A DNA stretch of 64,000 bases from Streptomyces sp. NBC_00525 (GTDB lineage Bacteria; Actinomycetota; Actinomycetes; Streptomycetales; Streptomycetaceae), in the NCBI RefSeq assembly GCF_036346595.1, contig NZ_CP107834.1:248001-312000 (forward strand). Reading direction: 5' to 3'. Positions 28,312-37,378 of the stretch are shown piece after piece. A program made the translations under genes and the position numbers. Below the pieces are notes generated by a model. The model had not been told where the DNA came from. It was given only the letters and a program-made list of their open reading frames with translations, and did no database searches. How positions within the stretch are numbered: position 1 is the first letter of the stretch; each line of letters starts with the position of its first letter.

Positions 28312-28817
28312 GTCAGCCGGCCGTCGTGGAGCCGGGCGTTCTCGTTGAGGGCGGCGGGCCGTGTCGAGGTGCATGACAGGATGTCCACGACCTCCGCGCC
28401 CGCGACGATCAGCGCGTCGGTGATCAGCCGGCGGTGGCAGCGCCACGGCACGGCCTCGCTGCACATGATGGCGGGGCGCTCGTCCTCGGCGAGGGCCAGC
28501 AATTCGTCCAGACCCTCCCGGAATTCGTCGGTCGCCATGTAGTCGGCGTAGTCGCGGAAGGCCTTGACCCGCCAGGCGCCGTTGACGGTCGGTACGCCTT
28601 TGGGGGTGTGGCGGCGCCCGCCGAGCTTCCGCAGCCACCGGTATCCGATGTCGGGCGGCAGGGAGTCGATGACGGCCTGCTGGTTCCACTGCGGGAGCCG
28701 TCTGGACGACGGGTACGAACGCACGTCGGCCAGACAGGTGACGTCGTTCTCGCGCAGCAGCTCCACGAGTTCCGCGAATTCCCGTGTCGAGTGGCCGATC
28801 GTGCAGATCCGGTTCAC
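28293..28817 (-). CDS. DUF488 family protein
   Basis: A 174-residue protein of the DUF488 family, recognised by ICTIGHSTREFAELVELL at the start and a DVRSYPSSRR stretch near residue 31. A cysteine-containing motif MCSEAVPWRCHRRLI (about 118-132) follows. The conserved Cys/His/Arg residues suggest an enzymatic or nucleic-acid-linked role, but the family has no settled function. GTG 28817 has GAGGTGG upstream. It is convergent with and overlaps the ECF41 gene, and lies 34 bases from the DUF2945 stop region on the same strand, so the two may share a transcript. Confidence 0.88.
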   Translation of the reverse strand: MNRICTIGHSTREFAELVELLRENDVTCLADVRSYPSSRRLPQWNQQAVIDSLPPDIGYRWLRKLGGRRHTPKGVPTVNGAWRVKAFRDYADYMATDEFREGLDELLALAEDERPAIMCSEAVPWRCHRRLITDALIVAGAEVVDILSCTSTRPAALNENARLHDGRLTYPPPD

Positions 28818-28851
28818 CGCACCACCTCGCCCCTTTCGGTGGGCCGCCCCG

Positions 28852-29058
28852 TCAGGCCTTCTTCAGCGCGCTGCCCTTGTGCATGGCGAGGTGGCCTGTT
28901 TTGTCGCTCTTGATCTCGTACTGCGGCTCCTCCTTGCTGCAATGCCGGGTGCGGCCCTTGAATTCGACGTCCCGGGTGTGCTTCTCGGTGATGACGCCTT
29001 CGACGTGACCGGCTTCGGAGTTCCATCGCACATGGTCCCCTACGGCGAAATCGCTCAT
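28852..29058 (-). CDS. DUF2945 (hypervirulence-associated TUDOR-like) protein
   Basis: A 68-residue soluble protein with FAVGDHVRWNSEAGHVEGVI at the start and a lysine-rich end. This matches the small DUF2945 family predicted to fold as a TUDOR/SH3-like barrel. ATG 29058 has GGAAGGGAA upstream and gives the family length; upstream in-frame ATGs would add non-conserved residues. Role unknown. It precedes the DUF488 gene in the same direction and is divergent from udgB. Confidence 0.85.
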   Translation of the reverse strand: MSDFAVGDHVRWNSEAGHVEGVITEKHTRDVEFKGRTRHCSKEEPQYEIKSDKTGHLAMHKGSALKKA

Positions 29059-29184
29059 GGTCCGGATTCCCTTCCTTCTCCGTGGCAAGCGGGGCCGTTT
29101 CCAGGGCCATGGTCGCATCCGCGCCGGGTACGCTCATGTCGAGCAGCACGCCACCGGGACACGGGAAGCGGGTTCGGGTTCGTC

Positions 29185-29955
29185 ATGTGCACCGCCGAGG
29201 ACTACCCCGTACGAGCCGCCGCCCGGTCGCGTTCGCTGGCCGCCCTCGACGAGCGGCTGGTGCGCTGCCGTGCGTGTCCCCGCCTGGTGGAGTGGCGGGA
29301 GGAGGCCGCCCGCGTCAAGCGCCCCGCGTTCCGCGACTGGGAGTACTGGGCGCGTCCCGTCCCCGGCTTCGGCCCCGCCGACGCCTCCCTGGCGATCACG
29401 GGCCTGGCGCCCGCCGCGCACGGCGGGAACCGGACGGGCCGGATGTTCACCGGCGACCGGGCCGGCGACCTGCTGTACGCCACGCTGTACGAGCTGGGGC
29501 TCGCCTCCCGGTCCACGGTGACGGATGCGGGCGACGGGCTGGAGCTGTACGGGGTCAGGGTGACGTCGCCCGTGCACTGCGCCCCGCCCGCCAACCGGCC
29601 GACGCCGGGCGAGCGGGACGCCTGCCGGCCCTGGCTGGCCCGCGAACTCCAGTTGCTGCGGCCCACCGTGCGGGCGGTCGTCGCGCTCGGCGGCTTCGGC
29701 TGGCAGGCGACGCTGGCGGCCCTGGAGCGGGCCGGGCGGCGGGTGCCCCGGCCCCGGCCGGTGTTCGGGCACGGCGCCCGCGCGGTGCTGGCCCCGGCGG
29801 ACGGGGCGGACGACCCGCTGACTCTGTTCGGCTGCTACCACGTCAGCCAGCGCAACGTCTTCACCGGCCGGCTCACCCCGGCGATGCTCCGCGAGGTGCT
29901 GGCCGAGGCCGCGGAGACGGCCGGCCTGCCCGTCGTACGCCCCGGCCGGGGGTGA
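29185..29955 (+). CDS. udgB: Uracil-DNA glycosylase family 5 (UdgB type)
   Basis: A 256-residue DNA repair enzyme. It carries an iron-sulfur ligand pair CRAC near residue 30 and further cysteines as in family 4/5 glycosylases. The active-site loop ITGLAPAAHGGNRTGRMFTG (about 72-91) matches family 5 (UdgB), with Ala-Ala-His rather than the polar residue used by family 4. A later HVSQRNVFTGRLT segment is the second substrate loop. It removes uracil and hypoxanthine-type lesions in base-excision repair. The start is ATG 29185; the ribosome site is weak. Confidence 0.92.
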   Translation: MCTAEDYPVRAAARSRSLAALDERLVRCRACPRLVEWREEAARVKRPAFRDWEYWARPVPGFGPADASLAITGLAPAAHGGNRTGRMFTGDRAGDLLYATLYELGLASRSTVTDAGDGLELYGVRVTSPVHCAPPANRPTPGERDACRPWLARELQLLRPTVRAVVALGGFGWQATLAALERAGRRVPRPRPVFGHGARAVLAPADGADDPLTLFGCYHVSQRNVFTGRLTPAMLREVLAEAAETAGLPVVRPGRG

Positions 29956-30066
29956 GCCGGCGCGTCCGGACGGCGGCCGGTGCGACGCGGTGCGGACGAG
30001 CGGTCAGTGGGGCGGTCCCTGGGCCTGGGTGGGAACCCGCAGCCGCCTGCGCGCGTCATCGGGATC

Positions 30067-31560
30067 ATGCCGAACATCGACGTCATGGCCCCGGACGCGG
30101 CCGGCCCGCTCTGGGACGAGATCCGCAGGAAGTATTCGGGCGCCCGCAGCGACCGCTACGACGAGGCCGCGCTGGACTGCGCCGGCCGGCTCACCGGCGA
30201 GCCCGGCGCCGTACCGGCCGCGGTGTGGGCGCTCGGGCTGGTCCTGATGGCGCCCTATGTGGCGTCCAGGCCGGGCGCGGGCGTCATATCGCGGGTGACG
30301 TCGGCGCTCCGGTCCGCCGACGGGACGCTGCGCGCACGGCCCTGCCCGCACGCCTCCCACCCGTTCGAGGAGCACGGCGCGCAGGACGACAAGCGCCTGG
30401 CCGCCCGAGTGGCCCCGCTCGGGGACCCGGCGCTGCGGTGGCCGGAGGGCCGGTCCCGCGAGGAGTGGAGCTGCCCGCGCAACGCGGCCGGGTTCGCCCG
30501 GATCGCCCTGGACATCATCGAGCCGGACACGGTCGCGGACGTCCCGCCGCGTCTCCCGCTGGAGGCGGTGCACACCGCGGCGGACCTGTCGGCACTGCTG
30601 CACGGCTACCCCAAGCCGTGGACCGATGTGAACGACGAGATCGCCTGGCAGGCGTCGGGCCTGGCCACCGCCGCCCCCGAGGACCGTGCCGGGCATCTGC
30701 TGATCGTCAGGGCGGTGACCTGGTACGCCGTTTCCGGCACGATCCGCAGGAAGGCGGTGCTCGACGACCTGGCGGCGGCGCTGGAGGGCGCCCTGCCGTT
30801 CTTCGCCGGCGCCTCCTGCGCGCACGACCACCACGCGGAGCTGCCGCGCAGCGGCCCGGCGGCGGCGGAACTCGGGGTGATGCTGAGCAGCCGGGCCGGG
30901 CGCCGCCTGTACGAGCGGAGGCATGCGGCGGGACGTGCCGCCGCGCTGGAGACCGTGGTGTGCCCGGTGTTCCTGACCGAGGTCGCCGGGGAGTCGCTGC
31001 GGCTGCTGCGCGAGCGGCGCGGGAAGCTGTTCGGCCACCGGGACACATCGGACCTCGACCATGTGTACCTGCGCCCGGACGGGCGGCTCGACATCGCGGT
31101 GATCGTGGACCGGATCGCCCCGCGCGCCTCCAACGAGAAGTACGCGAACGACCTGGGCCTGTGGGCGGCCCGTCGCTACGCGCTCGCGGAGGGGCGCGAG
31201 CGGGTGGCGCTGCTGCTGACGGCCTGTCAGTCGATGTTCAACGCCTACCCGTACCCGCCGCCTCCGGTGGCCCGTGAGGTGATGGCCGTGCTGCGCGCCG
31301 TGACCGCCGCGCCCCGGCCCGCGGAATGCGCGCACGCCGGAGCGCATCCGGAGCTGTTCCGGGCGGAGTTCCTGGCGGGCCTGCCGCATTTCTACGCGCC
31401 GGAGGAGTTTCCGGCGGAGGGCGAGCCCGTCGGTCCGGAGGCCTGGATGTGCCCGGAGTTCGCCGGGGTGGTGGCCGCGGAGTGCCTCGACGACCTGGAG
31501 GACCTGGACGAGGACGAGGATGCGGGCGACGGTGGCGGCGACACGGCCGAGGACGGCTGA
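30067..31560 (+). CDS. Protein of unknown function with repeated C-x-H-x2-3-H motifs
   Basis: A 497-residue soluble protein that I do not recognise. Three cysteine-histidine clusters stand out: CPHASH (about residue 95), CAHDHH (about 252) and CAHAGAH (about 422), which could bind a metal. The C-terminal 25 residues are almost entirely Asp/Glu/Gly. The frame has strong Streptomyces codon bias and no membrane segment. ATG 30067 (MPNIDVM) is a likely start but lacks a good ribosome site; the frame is open further upstream to 29980. It follows udgB by 111 bases in the same direction. No function proposed. Confidence 0.78.
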   Translation: MPNIDVMAPDAAGPLWDEIRRKYSGARSDRYDEAALDCAGRLTGEPGAVPAAVWALGLVLMAPYVASRPGAGVISRVTSALRSADGTLRARPCPHASHPFEEHGAQDDKRLAARVAPLGDPALRWPEGRSREEWSCPRNAAGFARIALDIIEPDTVADVPPRLPLEAVHTAADLSALLHGYPKPWTDVNDEIAWQASGLATAAPEDRAGHLLIVRAVTWYAVSGTIRRKAVLDDLAAALEGALPFFAGASCAHDHHAELPRSGPAAAELGVMLSSRAGRRLYERRHAAGRAAALETVVCPVFLTEVAGESLRLLRERRGKLFGHRDTSDLDHVYLRPDGRLDIAVIVDRIAPRASNEKYANDLGLWAARRYALAEGRERVALLLTACQSMFNAYPYPPPPVAREVMAVLRAVTAAPRPAECAHAGAHPELFRAEFLAGLPHFYAPEEFPAEGEPVGPEAWMCPEFAGVVAAECLDDLEDLDEDEDAGDGGGDTAEDG

Positions 31561-31632
31561 GGGAGGCCGGGGACTCCGAGCCAATACAAGATCATCAGGT
31601 TGAGCGCACCGAAAACCGAGCAGGCGTCCGTC

Positions 31633-32379
31633 ATGGGCCCACTGACTCGCACCTCCGCCGCCCCCGGACCGTTCGAGCACGCGCCTCGTCCGCGCGGACG
31701 CGGGGCGGCCGGAAGACGGCGTGCGCGCCGCCTGCTCGTGCCCGTCGCGATGATGTCGCTCGCACTCGTCGCGGCGGGCTGTGACGACGGTTCCGTGACG
31801 GGCGGCCCGGCCACCGCCCCGACCGCCACCCACGCCGGGGACACCGACCCCTCGCAGGCCCCGTCGCAGCCGCCGGCCACCGCTTCCTCCCCGGCCGCCG
31901 CTTCGTCCCCCGCGCCCCCGTCGCCCTCCCGCGCGGCGACCGGGACGCCGGACCCGGACACGGGGGCCGACGCCGCAGGTCCCGGCCGGTGCACGGCACA
32001 GGGCCTGGGCATGGGCGTGCGGCCGGCGGACGGGGGCGCCGGGCAGGTGTACTACCGGCTCACCTTCGTCAACAAGTCGGCGCGCTCCTGCGCCCTCAAC
32101 GGCTTCCCCGGGGTGTCCCTGATCCAGCGGGACGGCGGCGTCATCGGCGTACCGGCCCAGCGGGACGGTGCCGCGAAGGGGCCGACCGTGCTCGCTCCCG
32201 GGAAGACGGCACACGTTTTCCTGCACACGCTGAACCGGGGGATCGCGGACGGCGGCTGCTGGAAGCGGGCCGACTATCTGCGGGTCTACCCTCCGGGCTC
32301 CAAGGAGGCGCTCACCCTGCGCGATCCGCAGGTCCGCATCTGCGGCGACCGCTTCACCACCACCTCCGTCGAGGGCTGA
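31633..32379 (+). CDS. DUF4232 lipoprotein
   Basis: A 248-residue exported lipoprotein. A basic N-region (RGRGAAGRRRARR) is followed by a hydrophobic core and the lipobox LVAAGC, with the modified cysteine near residue 50. A long Thr/Pro/Ser/Ala linker follows (about 55-115). The DUF4232 domain (about 120-248) has four cysteines, including CTAQGLG and SCALNGFPGVSL, the usual hallmarks. It should sit on the outer face of the membrane. The N-region is long, and a TTG at 31600 would lengthen it further; ATG 31633 was chosen. Function of the family is unknown. Confidence 0.87.
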   Translation: MGPLTRTSAAPGPFEHAPRPRGRGAAGRRRARRLLVPVAMMSLALVAAGCDDGSVTGGPATAPTATHAGDTDPSQAPSQPPATASSPAAASSPAPPSPSRAATGTPDPDTGADAAGPGRCTAQGLGMGVRPADGGAGQVYYRLTFVNKSARSCALNGFPGVSLIQRDGGVIGVPAQRDGAAKGPTVLAPGKTAHVFLHTLNRGIADGGCWKRADYLRVYPPGSKEALTLRDPQVRICGDRFTTTSVEG

Positions 32380-32467
32380 CCGGCGGACCGACACCGTGCC
32401 GGGACCGGGCCGGGCGGCGGCCACGCAGGGCCGTGGACCACGCAGGACCGGGGGCGGGGAAACTCGC

Positions 32468-34675
32468 ATGCCCCTCCCCCACCGGTTCTGCGATCATGCC
32501 CGGATGTCCCACCCTCTCGACGCAATGGTCGTCCGGCACACCCATCGACTGCCCGCTCCCACCGGCCCCGCAGGCCAAGGGGAGGTGGCGGCACGGCAGT
32601 TCGACACCGCCCTGATGTCCGTGGGCTTCAAGCTCTCGGGCGGCGCACTGGAACATCTGTCCGCGCTCTCCGCGAGGACGGTGGCCGAGACCGCCCGGCA
32701 CACCCTGGACGTCGTCCGCGAGATGGTGGGCGATCACGTCCGGCACAACTCGTACTTCATCGACTTCCCCGCGAACGTCCCGAACACGATCGACTTCTGG
32801 TGGCAGTGCATAGCCGACGCGCTGCTCGACGAGACCACCCGGCCCGGCACGCTCAAGCAGTTGAGCGAGGGCGCCGTCAACCTGCTGACGCTGCCGACGT
32901 ACGGCCGCTACCAGCACACCTACGACGACATGCTCGCCGCCCACGACGAGCTGACCGGGGCCGCGGGCGACCGTCTGACGGTCCTGCACCTGGGCGGCTC
33001 GCCGGACGAGGAGGCGACCTCGCTCTACCTCGCCCTGGCCGGCAGCGCCACCCCGCTGAGCGAGGAGCACCTGAACGACCTCGGGGTGCTCGCCGCGCAC
33101 TGCGTGGACGGGCCGCAGCCGGAGACCATGCCCGTGCGGGAGAACCGGGCCGTCGTCAACCGGGCGCGGCTCACCGCCGGCCGGGAGCCGCTGCTGGACA
33201 CCGTCACCGATGTGCTCAGGCTGGCCTGCGCGCTGAGCGACGGCGATGTGACCCTGACGACGCCGACCCGGTTCCGCTCCTTCTCGCGGCCGGTGCGCCG
33301 GGCACTGCTGGCCGGGCTGGAGGCGGTCGTGGCGGCGTCCCCCGCGAAGCTCGCCGATGTGGCGGCGCACCGCGAGGAGTTCAAGCGCCTCGGTGAGCGT
33401 CTGCATCCGCACGAGTACCCGGATCGGCCGTACGCCGCCGAGGTGTTCGCCGTGGCACGCGGTGAGAAGGAGGCCCGGACCTTCGGCAGCCGGGTCGAAG
33501 AGTTGCTGGCCGCCGGTGACGTCACGGGCGCGGCGCGGCTGTTGACGTCCGCTCCGGGCATGCTGATGCGCGCCCTGGACCGGCTGCTGAGGACCTGCCG
33601 CACCGACGAGGAGCACGACGCGGTGGTGGCCGCGGCGGTGCGGGTGGCTCCGCGGGTCTCGGGGCGGGTGCTGCTGTCCGTCCGCGAGCACCTGCGGAAC
33701 CGGGGGCCCGTGCGGGACGAGGGCCGGTTCTTCGTCAACCGGCGCGCCCGTGCGTGGGTCACCGGCGACTCCCGTGCGCCGCTGCCCGAGGCGGTGCGGG
33801 ACCGGCTGGTGGCCGCGCTGGACGCCGAGGTGGCCCGGCGGCTGCCGGAGACCGGGCGGCTGCTGGTCGATCCGGACATCTTCGACGTGGCGTTGCCGCT
33901 CAGCGGCAGGGCGGCGTCCGGCGGGTTCGGCGTGCTGCCACGGGGCTCGCTCACGCCCGTGGACGGTGAACTGCTGCGGTTCTTCGTGTACTGGAAGCAG
34001 ACCCGGCGGGACACCGACTTCGACCTGTCCGCGCTGATGCTCGACTCCCGCTACGAGACGCTGTGCTGGCTGTCGTACACCGCGCTCACCGAGATCGGCG
34101 GCGAGCACTCCGGCGATGTCACGGAGGCGCCCGAGGGGGCATCGGAGTTCATCAACCTGCGGCTCGACACCGTGCGCGGCGACTTCATCGTGCCGCAGGT
34201 CAACATCTACTCCGGGGAGAACTTCGAGACCGTCGAGGAGTCGTTCTTCGGGTTCATGACGCGCGACGCCGAGCAGGCGGGCCGCCCCTTCGAGCCGCGT
34301 ACGGTGCGGATGAAGTCGGAGCTGCGCGGGCCGGGCGCGGTGGCCCTGCCGCTGGCGTTCCTGCGCGGGCCCGACGGGCGCTGGCGGGCCAGGTGGCTGC
34401 ACCTGTACCTGGCGGGCGAGCCGCACTCCAACCGGGTGGAGGGCAACCGGGTGACCGTGGCGTCCCTGCTGCGCGGGATCGTGGAGCGGGAGTACCTGAC
34501 GGTCGGCCACATCGCCGCCCTGCTGGAGGGGCGCGGGACGGAGGTCACGCTGTGGGACGGCGGGGCGGTCCCGGACGGGCCGGTCACGTACATCGGTCTG
34601 GTACGCCCCGACGGGCTGCACCCGGACTCGGTGGTCGTCACCCCGGAAAATCTGCGCGACCTGATCCCCGCCTGA
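32468..34675 (+). CDS. Large protein with TerD-like C-terminal domain
   Basis: A 735-residue cytoplasmic protein. The C-terminal third resembles TerD/tellurium-resistance domains: FVYWKQTRRDTDFDLSALML and a VNIYSGENF stretch parallel the calcium-binding DxDLDxxxF and GQNF segments of TerD proteins. The N-terminal 450 residues are helical and not recognised, with an Asn-rich VRHNSYFIDFPANVP stretch near 85. Such large TerD-containing proteins occur in Streptomyces and Myxococcus and are linked to stress or membrane-associated complexes. ATG 32468 has GGGGAA upstream; ATG 32504 is an alternative. A strong terminator follows. No other ter gene is nearby. Confidence 0.85.
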   Translation: MPLPHRFCDHARMSHPLDAMVVRHTHRLPAPTGPAGQGEVAARQFDTALMSVGFKLSGGALEHLSALSARTVAETARHTLDVVREMVGDHVRHNSYFIDFPANVPNTIDFWWQCIADALLDETTRPGTLKQLSEGAVNLLTLPTYGRYQHTYDDMLAAHDELTGAAGDRLTVLHLGGSPDEEATSLYLALAGSATPLSEEHLNDLGVLAAHCVDGPQPETMPVRENRAVVNRARLTAGREPLLDTVTDVLRLACALSDGDVTLTTPTRFRSFSRPVRRALLAGLEAVVAASPAKLADVAAHREEFKRLGERLHPHEYPDRPYAAEVFAVARGEKEARTFGSRVEELLAAGDVTGAARLLTSAPGMLMRALDRLLRTCRTDEEHDAVVAAAVRVAPRVSGRVLLSVREHLRNRGPVRDEGRFFVNRRARAWVTGDSRAPLPEAVRDRLVAALDAEVARRLPETGRLLVDPDIFDVALPLSGRAASGGFGVLPRGSLTPVDGELLRFFVYWKQTRRDTDFDLSALMLDSRYETLCWLSYTALTEIGGEHSGDVTEAPEGASEFINLRLDTVRGDFIVPQVNIYSGENFETVEESFFGFMTRDAEQAGRPFEPRTVRMKSELRGPGAVALPLAFLRGPDGRWRARWLHLYLAGEPHSNRVEGNRVTVASLLRGIVEREYLTVGHIAALLEGRGTEVTLWDGGAVPDGPVTYIGLVRPDGLHPDSVVVTPENLRDLIPA

Positions 34676-34767
34676 CTGCTAACGTGGCCCGTGGCGAGGC
34701 CATGGAGGGACTTCCTTCTCCATTCCTTTCATGAATTAGTCCTTCCGCTTTCCTCGCCGCCGACGTG

Positions 34768-34798
34768 ACGCCGGGATGCCCCGAGGGCATCCCGGCGT
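34768..34798 (+). terminator. Rho-independent-type terminator after the TerD-like gene
   Basis: A perfect 14-bp stem (ACGCCGGGATGCCC at 34768-34781 pairing with 34785-34798) closes a 3-base loop and is followed by TCTTCTTC. It lies between convergent genes and could serve both strands. Confidence 0.85.
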
Positions 34799-34822
34799 TC
34801 TTCTTCGTGCGGCCGCTCCGGC

Positions 34823-35446
34823 TCAGGCGGGCAGTGCGTCCGCGGTGGGGGCGATGGGCGCGAAGAGGTCGCCGAGGGCGGTCAGCGCGGCGGTCTTGAG
34901 TGCGGCGGCCGGCAGAACCGTGCCGTCCGGGGCGGCCAGGCTGCGGGTGGCGGTGGCCTCGGCGACGACGGCGGGCCGGTAGCCCAGGTTGAAGGCACCC
35001 TGCGCGGTGTGGGTGACGCACATGTGGGCCATGAATCCGGCGAGCACCAGATCCTTGCCGCTGCCCGGCTCCGCGCCCAGGGCGGTCAGCTCCTTCTCCA
35101 GCTCCGTGCGGTGGAAGGAGTTCGGGAAGTGCTTGACGACCACCGGCTCGCCCTCCCGCGGGGCGACTTCGTCGCAGAGGGCGCCGATGTGCTCGCGGAT
35201 GTCGTACGGGGAGCCGTCGCCCCCGTCGTGGATGACGTGGACGACGGGGGTGCCCGCCGCCCTGGCCCGCTCCAGCAGCCGGGCGCAGGCGGCGACGGCC
35301 TCCTCGGCGCCCTCCAGGGCCATGACGCCGGTGCGGTAGGTGTTCTGGACGTCGATGAGGATCAGGACGGACTCGCTCAGCCGGGGCAGCCGGGCGTCCA
35401 GGCCGGAGACCTCGCGGAGGGTCGCGGAGGGCTGGATCGTGGTCAT
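34823..35446 (-). CDS. Isochorismatase-like cysteine hydrolase
   Basis: A 207-residue member of the isochorismatase/nicotinamidase superfamily. Candidate catalytic Asp is in LILIDVQNTY (about residue 32), Lys in VVKHFPNSF (about 104), and Cys in AGFMAHMCVTHTAQGAF (about 138). The substrate is not predictable: relatives act on nicotinamide, isochorismate or ureas. ATG 35446 (MTTIQ) is preferred over an ATG ten codons upstream. The gene lies 102 bases downstream of a GlxA-type regulator gene on the same strand; the regulator plus hydrolase arrangement is common in actinobacteria, and the regulator probably controls it. Confidence 0.9.
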   Translation of the reverse strand: MTTIQPSATLREVSGLDARLPRLSESVLILIDVQNTYRTGVMALEGAEEAVAACARLLERARAAGTPVVHVIHDGGDGSPYDIREHIGALCDEVAPREGEPVVVKHFPNSFHRTELEKELTALGAEPGSGKDLVLAGFMAHMCVTHTAQGAFNLGYRPAVVAEATATRSLAAPDGTVLPAAALKTAALTALGDLFAPIAPTADALPA

Positions 35447-35548
35447 GGTGGGTGTGCCTCTCTTGTACGGGGGCATGGCGGAGCCGTCCGCCGTGCCGGG
35501 AAAGGTGAACTCGCCGATTGGGGCGGGTGGTTGCGGAGCTTTCGGGTC

Positions 35549-36541
35549 TCAGGCCGCCGTGGTGCGGAAGCGGCGGCGGTAGGCGGCGGGGGTGGTGGCG
35601 ATCTGCCGCCGGAACACGCGGTGCAGGGTCTCCGCCGACCCGAGCCCGGCGGCGGCCGCCACCCGGTCGAGCGGGTCGTCGGTCGTCTCCAGGAGCCTGC
35701 GGGCGGCCTCGGCGCGGGCGGATTCCACATAGGCGGCCGGCGAGAGTCCGGTCTCCTGTTTGAAGACGCGGGCGAAATGCCGTTCGCTCAGACACATCCG
35801 CGCCGCGAGCACCGGCGCGGACAGGTCCCGGTCGAGATGGTCGGCGATCCACAGCCGCAGCTCGTCGATGTCGCGCCGCGAGGCGGCCGGCCGGCTCAGC
35901 GGTACGGAGAACTGGCTCTGCCCGCCCTGCCGTTTGAGGTACATCACCAGCTGCCGGGCGACGGCGAGGGCGGCGTCCTCGCCGTGGTCCTCGGCCACCA
36001 GGGCGAGCGAGAGGTCCAGGCAGGCGCTGATGCCGGCCCCGGTCCACACCCTGCCCCGGTCGGCGCGGACGAAGATCGGGTCGGCGTCCACCGTGACCTC
36101 CGGGTGCGCGGCGGCGAGCCGGGCGGCCGTGGACCAGTGGGTGGTGGCCGTGAGCCCGTCCAGGAGCCCGGCCGCGGCCAGCAGATGCGCGCCGACGCAG
36201 ACGGACGCCACCCGCCGGGCGTGCGGGGCGGTCTCCCGCACCCAGGCCACGATGTCCCGGTCGATCCGGGGGACGGGCCCCTCGTCGGTCATGTCCACCG
36301 CGCCGGGCACCAGCAGGGTGTCCACGTCCCGGCCCACCTCGGCGAAGGTCAGGTCGGTCAGGAGCCGTACGCCCGCCGAGGTCCGCACCTCGCCCGCCTC
36401 GGGGCCGGCGAGCCGGACCCGGTAGCCGGCCCGGCCGCCGGAGACCCGGTTGGCGAGGGAGAAGACCTCGGCGGGGCCGGACACGTCGAGGAGATCGACG
36501 CCGGGGAAGACCGCGATGACGACGCGGTGTGCGCTGGACAT
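35549..36541 (-). CDS. GlxA-family transcriptional regulator (DJ-1/PfpI + AraC)
   Basis: A 330-residue regulator. Residues 5-175 form a DJ-1/PfpI (class I glutamine amidotransferase-like) domain with the nucleophile-elbow-like ASVCVGAHLLAAAGLL. Residues 220-320 form an AraC-type double helix-turn-helix (APVLAARMCLSERHFARVFK and RRLLETTDDPLDRVAAAAGL). The N-terminal domain usually senses a small molecule. ATG 36541. It is upstream of, and likely drives, the cysteine hydrolase gene. It is divergent from a 62-residue gene with a 147-base promoter region. Confidence 0.93.
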   Translation of the reverse strand: MSSAHRVVIAVFPGVDLLDVSGPAEVFSLANRVSGGRAGYRVRLAGPEAGEVRTSAGVRLLTDLTFAEVGRDVDTLLVPGAVDMTDEGPVPRIDRDIVAWVRETAPHARRVASVCVGAHLLAAAGLLDGLTATTHWSTAARLAAAHPEVTVDADPIFVRADRGRVWTGAGISACLDLSLALVAEDHGEDAALAVARQLVMYLKRQGGQSQFSVPLSRPAASRRDIDELRLWIADHLDRDLSAPVLAARMCLSERHFARVFKQETGLSPAAYVESARAEAARRLLETTDDPLDRVAAAAGLGSAETLHRVFRRQIATTPAAYRRRFRTTAA

Positions 36542-36688
36542 GGGTCCATCGTCGCCAGTCGGGACGGTGGCCGCAATGACGGTTCCCTGTCACATTCGGA
36601 CACCGCACCGGCCCCCGTTCGGGATGCGGAGGCGCGGGCGCGCTGATTCGCTGGAGGGGTGGGCTCTCCTACGAGACCGGGAGTGATC

Positions 36689-36877
36689 ATGAGCGTTGCG
36701 GACGAGACGGGCGGCCGGGCGGAGCGCATCCGGGCCAAGGCGCGGGAGATGCGGGAGGCCGCCGACCGCGCCCCCGACGCGCGGGAGCGGCAGCGGCTGA
36801 TGGACAAGGCGCGCCGGCTCCAGGAGCGGAGCGACCAGGTGACCACCAAGGGCGATCACGGGACGAACGCGCTCTGA
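36689..36877 (+). CDS. Small highly charged protein (62 aa), possibly DUF6381
   Basis: A 62-residue, very hydrophilic protein made of Arg/Glu/Ala-rich helix (GGRAERIRAKAREMREAADR...) with coiled-coil character. It resembles the short charged proteins annotated as DUF6381 in Streptomyces, from memory only. GGGAG six bases before ATG 36689 supports the start. It ends 27 bases before a convergent gene. No function known. Confidence 0.72.
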   Translation: MSVADETGGRAERIRAKAREMREAADRAPDARERQRLMDKARRLQERSDQVTTKGDHGTNAL

Positions 36878-36904
36878 GCCGCCCCGGAGCCGGCGGCGGG
36901 TCCG

Positions 36905-37309
36905 CTACTGGGTGAAGCGGGGCAGCCACTTCACCTGGTAGTCGGGGTGGCCGGCGTTCTCGGCGGCCAGCTGGCGGACCGCGAAGCCGAGACCGAAGGC
37001 CCGGCCGGACGCGAAGTCGCGCTCCGGCCGGTCCACGTCGAGCGCGGCGACCTCCGCGTACTCGTCGAGGAGCACCCGCTGGGTCTCGATGCGCTGGATC
37101 GTGCGGGCCGGGTCCTGCCGGCCGATGTGCCGGTCGTACTCGTGGCCGTGCGCGCGCAGGGTGAAGGCGATCGCGCCGCTCCGGTCGTGGATCTCGCCGG
37201 GGATGTCGGCCGGGCAGCGCCAGCGCTCGCCGCCGGCCGCCCGCGCGAGATCCTCCTCCTCGTCCAGGCGTGCTCGTACGAAGGCGACGAGGTCGGAATT
37301 GTCTGTCAT
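36905..37309 (-). CDS. DUF6221-like protein
   Basis: A 134-residue protein starting DLVAFVRARLDEEEDLARAA and ending in the short basic/aromatic KWLPRFTQ. Many Streptomyces proteins share this layout (DUF6221). It has no membrane segment. AGGA six bases before ATG 37309 supports the start. The middle segment ARTIQRIETQRVLLDEYAEV is a likely helix. The family has no known function and often occurs in many copies per genome. It is followed by a convergent 62-aa gene. Confidence 0.82.
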   Translation of the reverse strand: MTDNSDLVAFVRARLDEEEDLARAAGGERWRCPADIPGEIHDRSGAIAFTLRAHGHEYDRHIGRQDPARTIQRIETQRVLLDEYAEVAALDVDRPERDFASGRAFGLGFAVRQLAAENAGHPDYQVKWLPRFTQ

Positions 37310-37378
37310 CTGGTCCTGGCATCCTTCCGCTCGGCCCCGACCACTCAGGGGGCCGAGCCGGACACTATCCCGACGCGG

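Noticed and set aside
34690..34733. Short 10-codon frame (MEGLPSPFLS) after the TerD-like gene
   Set aside because: Too short, with no distinctive ribosome site or conservation argument; it lies in a gap that mainly holds a terminator.
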